Shown: positions 53,527-62,548 of the stretch, piece by piece
Position numbering within the stretch: position 1 is the first letter of the stretch
Layout of the letters: every line of letters begins with the position of its first letter
Source of the DNA: Enteractinococcus helveticum
Lineage (GTDB): Bacteria > Actinomycetota > Actinomycetes > Actinomycetales > Micrococcaceae
Assembly (NCBI RefSeq): GCF_020742345.1
Contig: NZ_DYXC01000084.1
Location: 1-64,000, forward strand
DNA length: 64,000 nt
Direction: 5' to 3'
The notes under the pieces: generated by a model
Databases searched by the model: none
Told to the model about the DNA's origin: nothing
The model's input: the letters and a program-made list of their open reading frames with translations, nothing else
Program-made: the position numbers and the translations under genes

Positions 53527-54354
53527 ATGACTACCACGAAGCCAACAGCCAGCGTTCGAACTCGCCAGACCCTGTCTGCCGGCATACCTACTGCAACTAT
53601 TGCCGTAGCACTGCTTGCCGGGGCGTTCTTTATTATCCCCTTTATCGCACTACTTGCCGGGATCACCTGGTCGGACCTACCAGAATTGCTCACCAGTCAA
53701 TCGGCACTAGATGCCCTATGGCTATCTCTGCGTACAGCGACCATTGCCACCATCATCTGCGTGTTGTTAGGTGTGCCACTGGCACTGGTATTAGCTCGTA
53801 CGAACTTCCCTGGTCGCACCCTAGTACGATCAGTAGTACTTGTCCCTCTGGTAATCCCCCCGGTTGTGGCCGGTATCGTACTCACCGAAGCCTTTGGACG
53901 CCGTGGACTCATCGGTGAGCACCTGGAAGCCCTCGGCATAGACATTGCCTTCACCACTGCCGCCGTCGTGCTGGCCCAAATATTTGTCGCACTACCATTT
54001 ATGGTGACAAGCCTGGAAGCCCACCTGGCCTCATCCGGGGAACACTATGAACGTGTAGCACAATCACTTGGCTCGTCTAAATGGCGAACATTTTGGACCA
54101 TCACCATCCCATTGCTCCGCCCGGGCCTGATATCCGGGGCGGTGCTGACCTTTGCGCGAGCATTAGGAGAATTCGGCGCCACCATCACCTTTGCTGGTTC
54201 TCTACAAGGCACCACCCGAACTATGCCGTTGGAGATTTATCTGGCCCGTGAAACAGATCCTGAGTCCGCCGTTGCACTGTCGCTAGTACTCATTTGTGTT
54301 GCGGTTATGGTCATCGCGGTCGCATACTTCAGACCAACAGCCCAAAATAAGTAG
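53527..54354 (+). CDS. modB: Molybdate ABC transporter, permease ModB
   Basis: 275 aa, about six membrane helices (TIAVALLAGAFFIIPFIALL; LVRSVVLVPLVIPPVVAGIV; VALSLVLICVAVMVIAVAYF). The ABC-contact EAA-like loop is SLGSSKWRTFWTITIPLLRP, followed by ALGEFGATITFAGSLQGTTR. Forms the membrane pore with ModC. Confidence 0.95.
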   Translation: MTTTKPTASVRTRQTLSAGIPTATIAVALLAGAFFIIPFIALLAGITWSDLPELLTSQSALDALWLSLRTATIATIICVLLGVPLALVLARTNFPGRTLVRSVVLVPLVIPPVVAGIVLTEAFGRRGLIGEHLEALGIDIAFTTAAVVLAQIFVALPFMVTSLEAHLASSGEHYERVAQSLGSSKWRTFWTITIPLLRPGLISGAVLTFARALGEFGATITFAGSLQGTTRTMPLEIYLARETDPESAVALSLVLICVAVMVIAVAYFRPTAQNK

Positions 54355-54366
54355 GTTGACTCCAGC

Positions 54367-55038
54367 ATGCGCATGAACCATACAAAACACTCGGGTCTGA
54401 CCGTTGAACTCACCGTGACACAACGCAACGTAGAGCTGGCCTTCGAGGTTTCTCACGGTGATATTATGACGCTGGTTGGTCCCAATGGTGCTGGAAAAAC
54501 CACGACGCTTATGGCAATTGCCGGTTGGTTAATGCCGGACGTCGGTACAGCACGCCTTGATGGTACGGTGCTATTTGATTGCTCGATTCCAGCACAACGA
54601 CCCAAGGTGTGGATTCCTGCAGCGCGCCGGGGCATCGGATATCTTTCGCAGGATCCTCACCTATTCCCCCATTTATCGGCCCTGGACAACATCATGTACG
54701 GCATGCATCGGGCTAGTATCACCGGTCGAAAAGCTCGCAAAGACAAAGCCGAAGAATGGTTGCAACGCGTTGGCCTGTCCGGGTACGGCAAACGCAAACC
54801 ACATCAACTATCGGGCGGACAGGCTCAGCGTGTAGCCATTGCCCGGGTACTTGCATCAAAGCCGCGACTCGTCCTCCTCGATGAACCACTGGCAGCACTC
54901 GATGCGCACACCGCACCTGCCATCCGCCAACTGTTGGCTGACGTGCTGCAAGGGGTCACCACCGTCCTGGTGACGCATCATCAAGCAGATATTGATGCCC
55001 TGGCCGACGACGTCTATCGCATCACCCCACCGACCTAA
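54367..55038 (+). CDS. modC: Molybdate ABC transporter, ATP-binding protein ModC (no TOBE domain)
   Basis: 223 aa. Walker A GPNGAGKTTT, signature LSGGQAQRVAIARVL, Walker B LVLLDEPLAALD and a switch histidine in LVTHHQADI. The protein ends right after the ATPase domain: the C-terminal TOBE/Mop domain of the ~350-aa E. coli ModC is missing; a TOBE domain occurs instead in the HTH protein three genes upstream. Start at 54367 (54373 also possible). Confidence 0.92.
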   Translation: MRMNHTKHSGLTVELTVTQRNVELAFEVSHGDIMTLVGPNGAGKTTTLMAIAGWLMPDVGTARLDGTVLFDCSIPAQRPKVWIPAARRGIGYLSQDPHLFPHLSALDNIMYGMHRASITGRKARKDKAEEWLQRVGLSGYGKRKPHQLSGGQAQRVAIARVLASKPRLVLLDEPLAALDAHTAPAIRQLLADVLQGVTTVLVTHHQADIDALADDVYRITPPT

Positions 55039-55164
55039 CCGCCTGTGCCGTGTTTCCTCGTGGGAATAAAAGTGACCGATTCGACATTAATACAACCGAG
55101 TACACTGAGACTTTGGCTACCGCGCCAGCAACCTTTTTTCAATACACGCTGAGAGGCAGAACCT

Positions 55165-55599
55165 ATGCTGCGTACCATGTTCCACGCCAAGATCCATCGG
55201 GCTACCGTTACGGAAGCCAACCTGCACTATGTAGGCTCCGTAACTGTGGACCAGGATCTACTTGATGCTGCGGACATCCTGCCAGGCGAGATGGTGTCGA
55301 TCGTGGATATCACCAACGGCGCTCGGCTTGAGACTTATACCATCGCCGGTGAACGTGGTTCCGGCGTGATCGGCATTAATGGTGCCGCCGCGCATCTCAT
55401 CAAACCGGGCGATCTGGTCATTTTGATTGCTTATGCCCAGATGCAAGACGCCGACGCACGCACCTATGAGCCCAATGTTGTGCACGTCGATGAGCACAAC
55501 CGAATCATCGATCTGGGCTCTGATCCTGCCGAGGCAGTGACCCCCAACACCCAGCGGCCACCACATGCGCGCTCGTTGCAGGATGCCCGAATAAACTAA
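55165..55599 (+). CDS. panD: Aspartate 1-decarboxylase
   Basis: 144 aa. MLRTMFHAKIHRATVTEANL, then the self-cleavage site Gly24-Ser25 in YVGSVTVD, which becomes the pyruvoyl cofactor; NGAAAHLIKPGDLVILIAYA is the second half of the fold. Makes beta-alanine for pantothenate and CoA. Preceded by AGAGG 8 bases upstream. Not obviously linked to mod or ehu. The 126-base gap before it shows no clear promoter. Confidence 0.96.
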   Translation: MLRTMFHAKIHRATVTEANLHYVGSVTVDQDLLDAADILPGEMVSIVDITNGARLETYTIAGERGSGVIGINGAAAHLIKPGDLVILIAYAQMQDADARTYEPNVVHVDEHNRIIDLGSDPAEAVTPNTQRPPHARSLQDARIN

Positions 55600-55774
55600 G
55601 GGCTCGATACGCAAATGCGATCCTCGTGGCTGTGCAGCTTTGTAGTGTCGTCGAACTGATCTCAACACTGTCGAGCACTTCCAGGGCGCCGAGATACCCT
55701 TTTACCCAGGTCAGACCCCCAAGATCGCTAATACATTAAGTTTCAAAAAGTTCGGATATTTAGCTCTTGAGCTG

Positions 55775-55803
55775 TTGAGCCTATCGAACCTGGCCCGTAA
55801 GGT
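55775..55803 (+). promoter_or_regulatory. Candidate promoter of ehuBCDA
   Basis: TTGAGC (55775-55780), 17 bases, TAAGGT (55798-55803). Leaves about 120 bases of leader. The region 55600-55774 after panD holds no supported gene. Confidence 0.4.
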
Positions 55804-55865
55804 AGTCCACATCCTAAACGACCACTGATTGTTGTCACTACACGAATGACCTGCACCTTGTGTCT

Positions 55866-55892
55866 GGCCGCCTCGTGCATCAGCCGGCGGCC
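55866..55892 (+). other. Hairpin in the ehuB leader
   Basis: A perfect 7-bp GGCCGCC/GGCGGCC stem with a 13-base loop, ending about 20 bases before the GAAGGGGG ribosome binding site. No known riboswitch was recognised. Confidence 0.4.
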
Positions 55893-55928
55893 TGAGACCC
55901 GGTGCAACCTGAAGGGGGTTATGTTTTT

Positions 55929-56816
55929 ATGGTTCGCAACATCTCAAAAACAACACAAGCTGCGGCACTTTCAGCCGCAGCACTTCTGGCACTAACCGCG
56001 TGCAGCGGTGACAGCGGTGAGGACACCGCTTCGGGCGATGTCATCACCGTCGGTATTGCCGGCGAAGTCCCCTACTCATATCTCGACGAAAATGGCGACC
56101 CCGCCGGAGCCACTGTAGCGTTAGCCGAACGAATCTTTGGCGAGATGGGATACGAGGTTCAGGCGGAGCTAGTTGATTGGGACAATTTGATCCCTGGTCT
56201 CAACGCTGAACGCTTTGACGCCATTTCAGCAGGTATGTCCATCACCCCGGAGCGCTGTGAAGAGGCCGCCTTTGCTGAGCCCGAAATCATGTATACCACC
56301 GCATTGGTCGTCGAGGCCGGCAACCCTTATGGCGTGGAGAACCTCGATGATGTTTTAGAAGCCCAAGAAAGTGGTGAGGATATTACCCTGACGACCCTCA
56401 CCGCGGGTATTGAAGCCGGCTACGCCACCGATCTGGGATTAGATTATGAGGGAGTGGGCAGCGCCGATGAAGGCCTGGAAATGGTTCAAGGTGGGCGCGC
56501 TGATGTATTTGCCATGACTGCGATTTCACTGAATCAAATGGTAGAAGATGCTGATGACGTCGAAGTCACTGACCCCTTCGTTCAAGAAATTGATGGTGTG
56601 TTGCAATATGGCGCGGGGTCTACGGTGTTCCGCCAAGACGACACAGAGAGACTATCTGAATATAACGAGCATCTTGCCGAGCTGAAATCTAGCGGTGAAT
56701 TAGGCGAAATTCTTGGAGAGTACGGTTTCACAGACGCAGAAGTTCCGCCTGAAGATTTGACTGCCGAAGCCCTCTGTGCAGGTGATCTGGAAGCGCTGCA
56801 AAATATCGAGGAATAA
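55929..56816 (+). CDS. ehuB: Ectoine/hydroxyectoine ABC transporter, substrate-binding protein EhuB-like
   Basis: 295 aa. A lipoprotein signal (AAALLALTACSGDSG, lipobox LTAC) then a type-II binding fold of the amino-acid/ectoine group: TVGIAGEVPYSYLDENGDPA, VDWDNLIPGLNAERFDAISA, GMSITPERCEEAAFAEPEIM. The order binding protein, permease, permease, ATPase and the protein type match ehuBCDA; a polar amino acid substrate cannot be excluded. The ATG at 55929 is chosen over GTG 55902 because AAGGGGG lies between them. Confidence 0.88.
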   Translation: MVRNISKTTQAAALSAAALLALTACSGDSGEDTASGDVITVGIAGEVPYSYLDENGDPAGATVALAERIFGEMGYEVQAELVDWDNLIPGLNAERFDAISAGMSITPERCEEAAFAEPEIMYTTALVVEAGNPYGVENLDDVLEAQESGEDITLTTLTAGIEAGYATDLGLDYEGVGSADEGLEMVQGGRADVFAMTAISLNQMVEDADDVEVTDPFVQEIDGVLQYGAGSTVFRQDDTERLSEYNEHLAELKSSGELGEILGEYGFTDAEVPPEDLTAEALCAGDLEALQNIEE

Positions 56817-56870
56817 GTCCTCATCCCCACACACCTGTTTAAGGAAAGTCGAAGGGACTGAGGAGTTGTC

Positions 56871-57623
56871 ATGGATTACTTAGATGCCCTCATCATGCAC
56901 GGCCCTCGATTATGGGATGGCCTGCTACTTACTGTCCAGCTCACAGTTATCAGCGGCCTGCTGGCATTTATTGTGGCAATTATCTTAGGGCTCATGGCCG
57001 GTAGCGCCAAGGTACTAGTGCGTATTCCCGCGCGGATTATCATTGAGTTCTTCCGGGGTACATCCCTGCTAGTACAATTGATGTGGTTATTCTATGTTTT
57101 GCCGCTGTTTGGCCCGAGTCTCGAAGCCATGCTCGTGGCTGTTTTTGGGCTGACTCTTAATTACGGTGCTTATGGGGCAGAAGCCGTCCGAGCCTCATTG
57201 ACGTCGGTACCTCAGGGACAATGGGAAGCAACTGTTGCTTTATCCATGTCGTGGCCGCACAAGATGCGTCGGATCATTTTTCCTCAAGCTTGGGCTCTGA
57301 TGTTGCCATCGCTGACAAACCTATGGGTGCATCTGCTCAAAGGCAGTTCCATTGTCTATATCATCGGCATGAGCGAATTTACCTTTGAGCTATTGCAACT
57401 ACGTCGGACCACGGACTGGTTTTTCGCACTAGCCGTTGTCGGACTGGTAGTCTACTTCCTCATCGCCCTGGTTTTGACTCAACTGATGCGTCTATTAGAA
57501 GCCCGTGCCAAATATAAGCTCGGCAGAGGTCCAAGCCTTCGAGAGATTCTGTCGCCGATTCCCACGGCGAAAAAGTCACCCGATGATCAGCCCGCACCGG
57601 TACTCCCCGGAGGTGCCCGATGA
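56871..57623 (+). CDS. ehuC: Ectoine/hydroxyectoine ABC transporter permease EhuC-like
   Basis: 250 aa, His/Glu/Gln-type permease. GPRLWDGLLLTVQLTVISGL, FFRGTSLLVQLMWLFYVLPL, NYGAYGAEAVRASLTSVPQG with QGQWEATVALSMSWPHKMRR (the ATPase-contact loop) and IIFPQAWALMLPSLTNLWVH. About five membrane helices. Stop overlaps the ehuD start by four bases. Confidence 0.9.
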   Translation: MDYLDALIMHGPRLWDGLLLTVQLTVISGLLAFIVAIILGLMAGSAKVLVRIPARIIIEFFRGTSLLVQLMWLFYVLPLFGPSLEAMLVAVFGLTLNYGAYGAEAVRASLTSVPQGQWEATVALSMSWPHKMRRIIFPQAWALMLPSLTNLWVHLLKGSSIVYIIGMSEFTFELLQLRRTTDWFFALAVVGLVVYFLIALVLTQLMRLLEARAKYKLGRGPSLREILSPIPTAKKSPDDQPAPVLPGGAR

Positions 57624-58327
57624 TACGACATGGTGAACTATTATCCACTGTGGAAGCACCAGATATTGATGACACCACGAGTTTCTGGCGGTGGGATTTT
57701 GCTTGGGAAGTCCTTCCCGAAATGTTGCGATCCTTTTTTCAAGTCACACTACTGGTCACTGTGGTGGGAACGCTGATCGCAGCTGTCTTGGGTCTGATCA
57801 TTGCTATCCTCATCCGCGTATTGCCCAAACCGCTTTCCTGGCTCGTCACCTGGATTGCGAACTTTATCCGGATGACACCCATCGTTGTCCAGCTACTTGT
57901 GGTCTTCTATGGCTTTGTGTGGATGGAGCCTATGACCATCGCACTAGTGGTCTATGGGGTGCATTATTCAACGTACATGTCGGAGGTATATCGGGCTGGC
58001 ATTGATTCGGTGCCCACCGGTCAATGGGAAGCGACCACCGCGCTATCATTACCGGTTGGACGAACATGGCGACGGGTCATCATCCCCCAAGCATTGCGAT
58101 CTACCGTCCCATCACTGGGAAATTATGCCATCTCGATGTTTAAAGACACCCCGTTCCTCATTGCGATCTCGGTCATGGAAATGGTGACCACCGCCTTGGA
58201 AATTGGTGGATTCACTTATCGGTATATCGAAACCATCACTATTGCAGGGGTTATCTTCCTGGTCGCCAGCTACGGCACCGCAGTCCTCGTTAACCGTTTG
58301 GAGAAACGTCTTGCCTACGCACACTGA
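57620..58327 (+). CDS. ehuD: Ectoine/hydroxyectoine ABC transporter permease EhuD-like
   Basis: 235 aa, paralog of EhuC. LPEMLRSFFQVTLLVTVVGT, FIRMTPIVVQLLVVFYGFVW, SEVYRAGIDSVPTGQWEATT, LGNYAISMFKDTPFLIAISV. Forms the heterodimeric pore with EhuC. Its last 17 bases overlap ehuA. Confidence 0.9.
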   Translation: MIRHGELLSTVEAPDIDDTTSFWRWDFAWEVLPEMLRSFFQVTLLVTVVGTLIAAVLGLIIAILIRVLPKPLSWLVTWIANFIRMTPIVVQLLVVFYGFVWMEPMTIALVVYGVHYSTYMSEVYRAGIDSVPTGQWEATTALSLPVGRTWRRVIIPQALRSTVPSLGNYAISMFKDTPFLIAISVMEMVTTALEIGGFTYRYIETITIAGVIFLVASYGTAVLVNRLEKRLAYAH

Positions 58328-59111
58328 TTCTCACCCAACCACTCCGGTCATCGAATTTCGAGATGTTCAAAAACAGTTCGATGACAAGACCGTCTTGAAC
58401 GATCTCAGTTTCACGATAGACCGTGGAGAACGTGTCACGCTGATTGGCCCGTCAGGGTCTGGCAAGACGACTATCTTGCGATTGGTGATGACGCTGGCGG
58501 AGCTGACCGGTGGTTATATCTTTATCGATGGTGAACCGCTAGTTTACGAGCAACGCAACGGAAAGCGCGTTCCAGTATCAAAACGTCAACAAAAACAGCT
58601 GACCACTCGAATCGGCATGGTGTTTCAGCAATTCAATCTGTTTCCCAACATGACGGTGCTCGAAAATATCATCGAAGCACCGATTCATGTCTTAGGAATA
58701 GCCAAACGCGATGCTGTTGAACGTGCACACCAGCTCCTGGAGCAAGTCGGTCTGCCGGACAAAGCCGACTCTCACCCGACGGCGCTATCTGGCGGACAGC
58801 AACAACGTGTCGCAATCGCTCGCGCATTGGCCATGGATCCAGAAATCCTCTTGCTAGATGAGGTGACCTCGGCTCTGGACCCGGAAGTTGTCGTCGATGT
58901 GCTGCAAGTTTTGCGAGATGTGGCCGCTACAACAGATGTCACCATGCTGATCGTGACGCACGAGATGAGTTTTGCTCGCGACGTTTCGCATCGTGTGATG
59001 ATGCTCGATGGCGGCAAGATCATCGAGAGCTCCGATCCCGAGACGATCTTCACCAACCCATCACATGAACGGACTCAACAGTTTCTCTCAGCAGTGTTGC
59101 GGGATGCTTAG
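58311..59111 (+). CDS. ehuA: Ectoine/hydroxyectoine ABC transporter ATP-binding protein EhuA-like
   Basis: 266 aa. Walker A GPSGSGKTTILRL, Q-loop FQQFNLFPNMTV, signature LSGGQQQRVAIARALAMDPE, Walker B ILLLDEVTSALDPEVV and switch VTHEMSFARDVSHR. The start is the TTG at 58311 inside ehuD, with GGAGA 6 bases upstream; the frame open to 58203 lies inside ehuD and has no family residues. Amino-acid-type (polar) ABC ATPase. Confidence 0.9.
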   Translation: MPTHTDSHPTTPVIEFRDVQKQFDDKTVLNDLSFTIDRGERVTLIGPSGSGKTTILRLVMTLAELTGGYIFIDGEPLVYEQRNGKRVPVSKRQQKQLTTRIGMVFQQFNLFPNMTVLENIIEAPIHVLGIAKRDAVERAHQLLEQVGLPDKADSHPTALSGGQQQRVAIARALAMDPEILLLDEVTSALDPEVVVDVLQVLRDVAATTDVTMLIVTHEMSFARDVSHRVMMLDGGKIIESSDPETIFTNPSHERTQQFLSAVLRDA

Positions 59112-59150
59112 CATCTGCATCCCACAACACCTTGCCAGTCGACTAGCGTT

Positions 59151-60311
59151 TCATAGGGGCAGGTCTGCAGGAGTTTCATGTGCGATCGTGCGGCGGCGTG
59201 CTGCCCATTTCCAGATTGTCACAACAACCATGATCGCAAGCAAAACGGCGCCCACATAACCGTTGAGCACGTAAACGATGTTGACCATCTCATCAAATGG
59301 CAACCATAATCCGATGACCGTGCCCAGCAGCGCAAGGAAGATTGTGAGGTATTTATACTTCTTGGTGCCGTCAGGGAAGAAGCGTGACGACACGGTCCAG
59401 AGCAGTGGAATCGCCGTGGTGTAAATCCCGGCAAGAATCATTAGGGAGATCAAGGAGGCGACTAGTGGTGCGATGTCACTGGCTAATACCAGCATCGGGA
59501 TTTGCATGCCGGCAACACGTTCAATATTTGCTAACAGACCCAGGCCAACGATGATGCACGATAGCGCAAAGACGACACCGCCAGTCAAGCCACCAGCGCG
59601 CGCTTCACGCTGAGTTGGCACGGTTTTACCCAGTGCCGTCAGAAATGCGGCCAACCAGAGCATACAGAACCCAACGTAACTCAGGGCAGCAGTAATCCAG
59701 TGATTCGATGCCTGTTGGATGGCTAGATCTGCGACCAGGTCGTTGCCTGCCAGGATCCCAGTCTCCGCGTTGATGATGCCCACAATGCCCAAACCAATAG
59801 CGATGAGGACTATCAGCGGTCCAATTTTTCCGATGACATCAACCAAGGAGTTCAGGCCAAACCATACCGTCAGTGCCACCAGAACTGTCAGTCCAAAACC
59901 GCCAATCCAGGTTGGTAGATTGTAATGCTCATCAAAGACTGCACCAGCACCGGCCACCATCACGGTGAAGGACAGGAAGACAAACAAGATGGAGAAATAG
60001 TCAAAGAACTTCCCAATGTACTTGCCGGCATAATACTCAAAAATTTGTGACGGCTTGCTGAATTGCTCGCGTTGGCCAACCGTCAGAAACTGGATAGAAA
60101 CAAAACTGATGAGGGCCAGCACGAGAAGTCCGGTGCCGAACACGCCCCAGAAACCATATGCGGCAAAGTACTGCATGACTTCTTGGCCAGTTGCAAAGCC
60201 TGAACCAATAAGGAATGCCATGATGGCACCCGCGTAGGTCATCACGCGCAAAGCGCTTGATCGTTCCGTGGAAAACAGGTGGGTTTTCTTACCTCGTGTA
60301 ATGGTGTTCAT
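59151..60311 (-). CDS. YkvI-like multi-pass membrane protein
   Basis: 386 aa, about 10-11 membrane helices. YAGAIMAFLIGSGFATGQEV, QFLTVGQREQFSKPSQIFEY, GIYTTAIPLLWTVSSRFFPD and the helices around ALSYVGFCMLWLAAFL resemble the uncharacterised YkvI family of LeuT/APC-fold transporters. Substrate unknown; a GSGFATGQE unwound first helix is typical of sodium-coupled LeuT-fold carriers. It converges on the ehuA end at 59111 with 39 bases between. Confidence 0.82.
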   Translation of the reverse strand: MNTITRGKKTHLFSTERSSALRVMTYAGAIMAFLIGSGFATGQEVMQYFAAYGFWGVFGTGLLVLALISFVSIQFLTVGQREQFSKPSQIFEYYAGKYIGKFFDYFSILFVFLSFTVMVAGAGAVFDEHYNLPTWIGGFGLTVLVALTVWFGLNSLVDVIGKIGPLIVLIAIGLGIVGIINAETGILAGNDLVADLAIQQASNHWITAALSYVGFCMLWLAAFLTALGKTVPTQREARAGGLTGGVVFALSCIIVGLGLLANIERVAGMQIPMLVLASDIAPLVASLISLMILAGIYTTAIPLLWTVSSRFFPDGTKKYKYLTIFLALLGTVIGLWLPFDEMVNIVYVLNGYVGAVLLAIMVVVTIWKWAARRRTIAHETPADLPL

Positions 60312-60342
60312 GTGAAAGTGTCTACTCCGTATCGTAAATTAC

Positions 60343-60374
60343 TGATATATCAATCAACTCAGGTGAGATATATC
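60343..60374. promoter_or_regulatory. Two GATATATC palindromes upstream of the YkvI-like gene
   Basis: TGATATATCA (60343-60352) and GTGAGATATATCAC-like (60363-60376, core 60367-60374), centres 23 bp apart, i.e. about two helical turns. They sit 30-60 bases upstream of the minus-strand start codon and could be an operator or overlapping A/T-rich -10 boxes. The rest of 60312-60584 shows no gene. Confidence 0.35.
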
Positions 60375-60584
60375 ACTAAATGGAAAGACTAAACGACTTT
60401 AATGTGACGGTCAACACTTTTTATGGATACTTTGTCAATTCGTCAATCGCTGCCCGTACGCGGGCGGTGGAATCCGGAAGCGACCAGCAACGCTGTGATG
60501 TGAAACAACATCCGGTTATGCTGGAGGGATGATGCTCGCAGCCAATGCGAGCAACTACGTTGCCATTTCTCCTGGAGGCACCCC

Positions 60585-61346
60585 TTGTCGAGTCATTATC
60601 TCAATTCGCCTGGGTTATCGAATGCTAATCAGAATCTTGTCTTAGCGGCCTGGGCAAATTCGTTGGACGTTGAGGCTCATGCCCTGCATCGCGCCAATCA
60701 TGACCCTTCACAAATCCGACGATTCGAAATCGCTGCAGAACACGATCTGACAGACTGGGATCCTAACACTGCCACCTTCATCCAGCTGTTCAATATTTCG
60801 CTACTGTACGGTCCCACCTGGTTCCTTGATGCAGCCCGTAATATTGATGACGACGTTCTGGTCCAAGAATCCACCATGCTGCAGCTAGGCTATGCAGCTG
60901 GGGCACGCTCGCTGGGTGAAGAGGTGCTCTACTACGCCGAAGACATCCCGTACTACGAGGATGCTCAGCTCAATGTCACTTCACATAGCAAGGATATTCG
61001 ACGTCTGGAAGCGGCCTGTCCACCTGACGATATCGTGGCACAGCCGTTGGATGCGCTGGATCATTATTTTACGGTCTCAGCGTTTGGTGAGCACTCCGAA
61101 CCAATTGCTGCTGCCGGCTATGATGTGTTTTCTGATACGGTGGGCCAATTGGCCGTTCTGGTCGCGGAAGCCCAACGCACAAAAGGCTATGGGACGTTTA
61201 TGCTGGCCCGAGTCGCCGAAGAGTGTATGTTTGATGGTTTCATCCCCCAGTGGGTCACCCCGGTAGGTGATGAAATCGGAGAAAAAATGGCCAACGACGT
61301 CGGGTTCATCCTCTCTGGCTATCGAACCAGCGTGATGTTTGCTTAG
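60585..61346 (+). CDS. GNAT-family N-acetyltransferase-like protein
   Basis: 253 aa. The C-terminal part carries a GNAT acetyl-CoA signature: AVLVAEAQRTKGYGTFMLAR with QRTKGYG as the pyrophosphate loop, then PQWVTPVGDEIGEKMANDVG. The N-terminal ~140 residues are family-specific. Start is TTG at 60585, with GGAGG 6 bases upstream. It ends 4 bases inside the ygfZ-like gene on the other strand. Substrate unknown. Confidence 0.8.
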   Translation: MSSHYLNSPGLSNANQNLVLAAWANSLDVEAHALHRANHDPSQIRRFEIAAEHDLTDWDPNTATFIQLFNISLLYGPTWFLDAARNIDDDVLVQESTMLQLGYAAGARSLGEEVLYYAEDIPYYEDAQLNVTSHSKDIRRLEAACPPDDIVAQPLDALDHYFTVSAFGEHSEPIAAAGYDVFSDTVGQLAVLVAEAQRTKGYGTFMLARVAEECMFDGFIPQWVTPVGDEIGEKMANDVGFILSGYRTSVMFA

Positions 61347-62545
61347 CGGCGTCGGAGGTCTTTGAGTCCTTGAACGCGTCCGACGACTTTGCCCGCTGCC
61401 GGTGAGGTGAGGATCTCCTGGGATGCTGCTGTGAAGTTTGGTGCAGTATCCTCGGCGTCTTCGGGCGGAGTTTCGCGGATGATCAGTTGTGCTTCAGGGT
61501 CGGTATTGCGACGGATAATTGCGGTTCCAATGGCTCCCATTTCGTGATGCATAGCCACGGATTTCAGGGTTCCAATGGACCGGGCAGCGGCCATGGTTTC
61601 GGGGTCTGCGGTCTCAGGGCGCAGGATAATATCGGCGCCGGCTTCGGGCAGACCGTGAACGGATCCGTCGATCAGCAGCCCAACGAGGCGCCGAGGTGGG
61701 TGACCCAGGTTGTGAACGCGTGCCACGGTTTCTTGTCCCTTATAGCATCCCTTGTCGAGGTGGACTGCGGTACGCAGCCAGTCGAGTTCGTGTGGGATGG
61801 AACGATCGTCGGTATCGACCAGTTGTCGGGGACGTCCCGCTGCGATGCGCAAAGCTTCGGAGGCCATCGTACCGGCAAGCCGGAAACCATCTGGCAGGTT
61901 GGTGACAGTTTCGACCAGCGCATCGGCGTCAAGAATATAGAGCCGCCAGGCGTAGTTTTCGTGTACAGCGGGGTGATCAGCCGGATCAGGGGTGTAAGCG
62001 TAACCACCGGCAACAATGCCGGGCCAGGGGTCGACCCACACGGGGGTATCCAGGCCGGGGATCTCATCGGTTGCGCCAAGTAATGCTAACTCGCCAGTGC
62101 GATCGGTGATCTCAACCCGGGCAGCGAATTGCATGCGGGTCAACCAGTCGACCAAGCTAGCATTCATTGTCGGTTCGGTGATCAGGTATGTGGTCTCGCC
62201 GTCGTCATGGGCCTTGACGGCGATCTCGATGCGGCCGCGCAGATCCAAAAACAGGGCTTCGGTGTCAATCGGGGAGATCAGGCCCTGGAAGTTTTGAGTC
62301 GTCAGCGTGTGTAGCAAGTTCAGGCGGTCGGCCCCGGTGATGGTAACAATGCCGTAGTGCGAGAGGTCCACGACAGCCTGGCCATTGGCCAGCGCACGCT
62401 GTTCTTGGTTAGGTTGGCCGTAGTGTCCGGCAACCCAGGCGTCTATCGAATCGGCTGCGACCGCGCCGTGGATGGCGTGTTCACCGGCCAGCAGCGGTGA
62501 GGTTCTCGGAGTATATTCGATATGAGTGACGTCAAGCATATACAC
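61343..62545 (-). CDS. ygfZ: YgfZ/GcvT-domain folate-binding protein
   Basis: 400 aa. The YgfZ signature KGCYKGQETVARVHNLGHPP is intact, and GIVTITGADRLNLLHTLTTQ marks the GcvT-like fold. YgfZ assists maintenance of Fe-S enzymes such as MiaB. GTG start at 62545, with GAGG 6 bases upstream; ATG at 62539 is an alternative. Begins 3 bases after the nitrobindin-like gene stop, so the two are probably cotranscribed. Confidence 0.92.
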   Translation of the reverse strand: MYMLDVTHIEYTPRTSPLLAGEHAIHGAVAADSIDAWVAGHYGQPNQEQRALANGQAVVDLSHYGIVTITGADRLNLLHTLTTQNFQGLISPIDTEALFLDLRGRIEIAVKAHDDGETTYLITEPTMNASLVDWLTRMQFAARVEITDRTGELALLGATDEIPGLDTPVWVDPWPGIVAGGYAYTPDPADHPAVHENYAWRLYILDADALVETVTNLPDGFRLAGTMASEALRIAAGRPRQLVDTDDRSIPHELDWLRTAVHLDKGCYKGQETVARVHNLGHPPRRLVGLLIDGSVHGLPEAGADIILRPETADPETMAAARSIGTLKSVAMHHEMGAIGTAIIRRNTDPEAQLIIRETPPEDAEDTAPNFTAASQEILTSPAAGKVVGRVQGLKDLRRR

Positions 62546-62548
62546 ACT

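Noticed and set aside
55600..55900. Possible SAM-type riboswitch before ehuB
   Set aside because: The GCATCAGCC-like segments resemble a junction but the known SAM-IV core elements are absent.
58203..58310. Longer ehuA start inside ehuD
   Set aside because: It is entirely within ehuD, and the residues do not resemble ABC proteins; the TTG at 58311 has GGAGA upstream.
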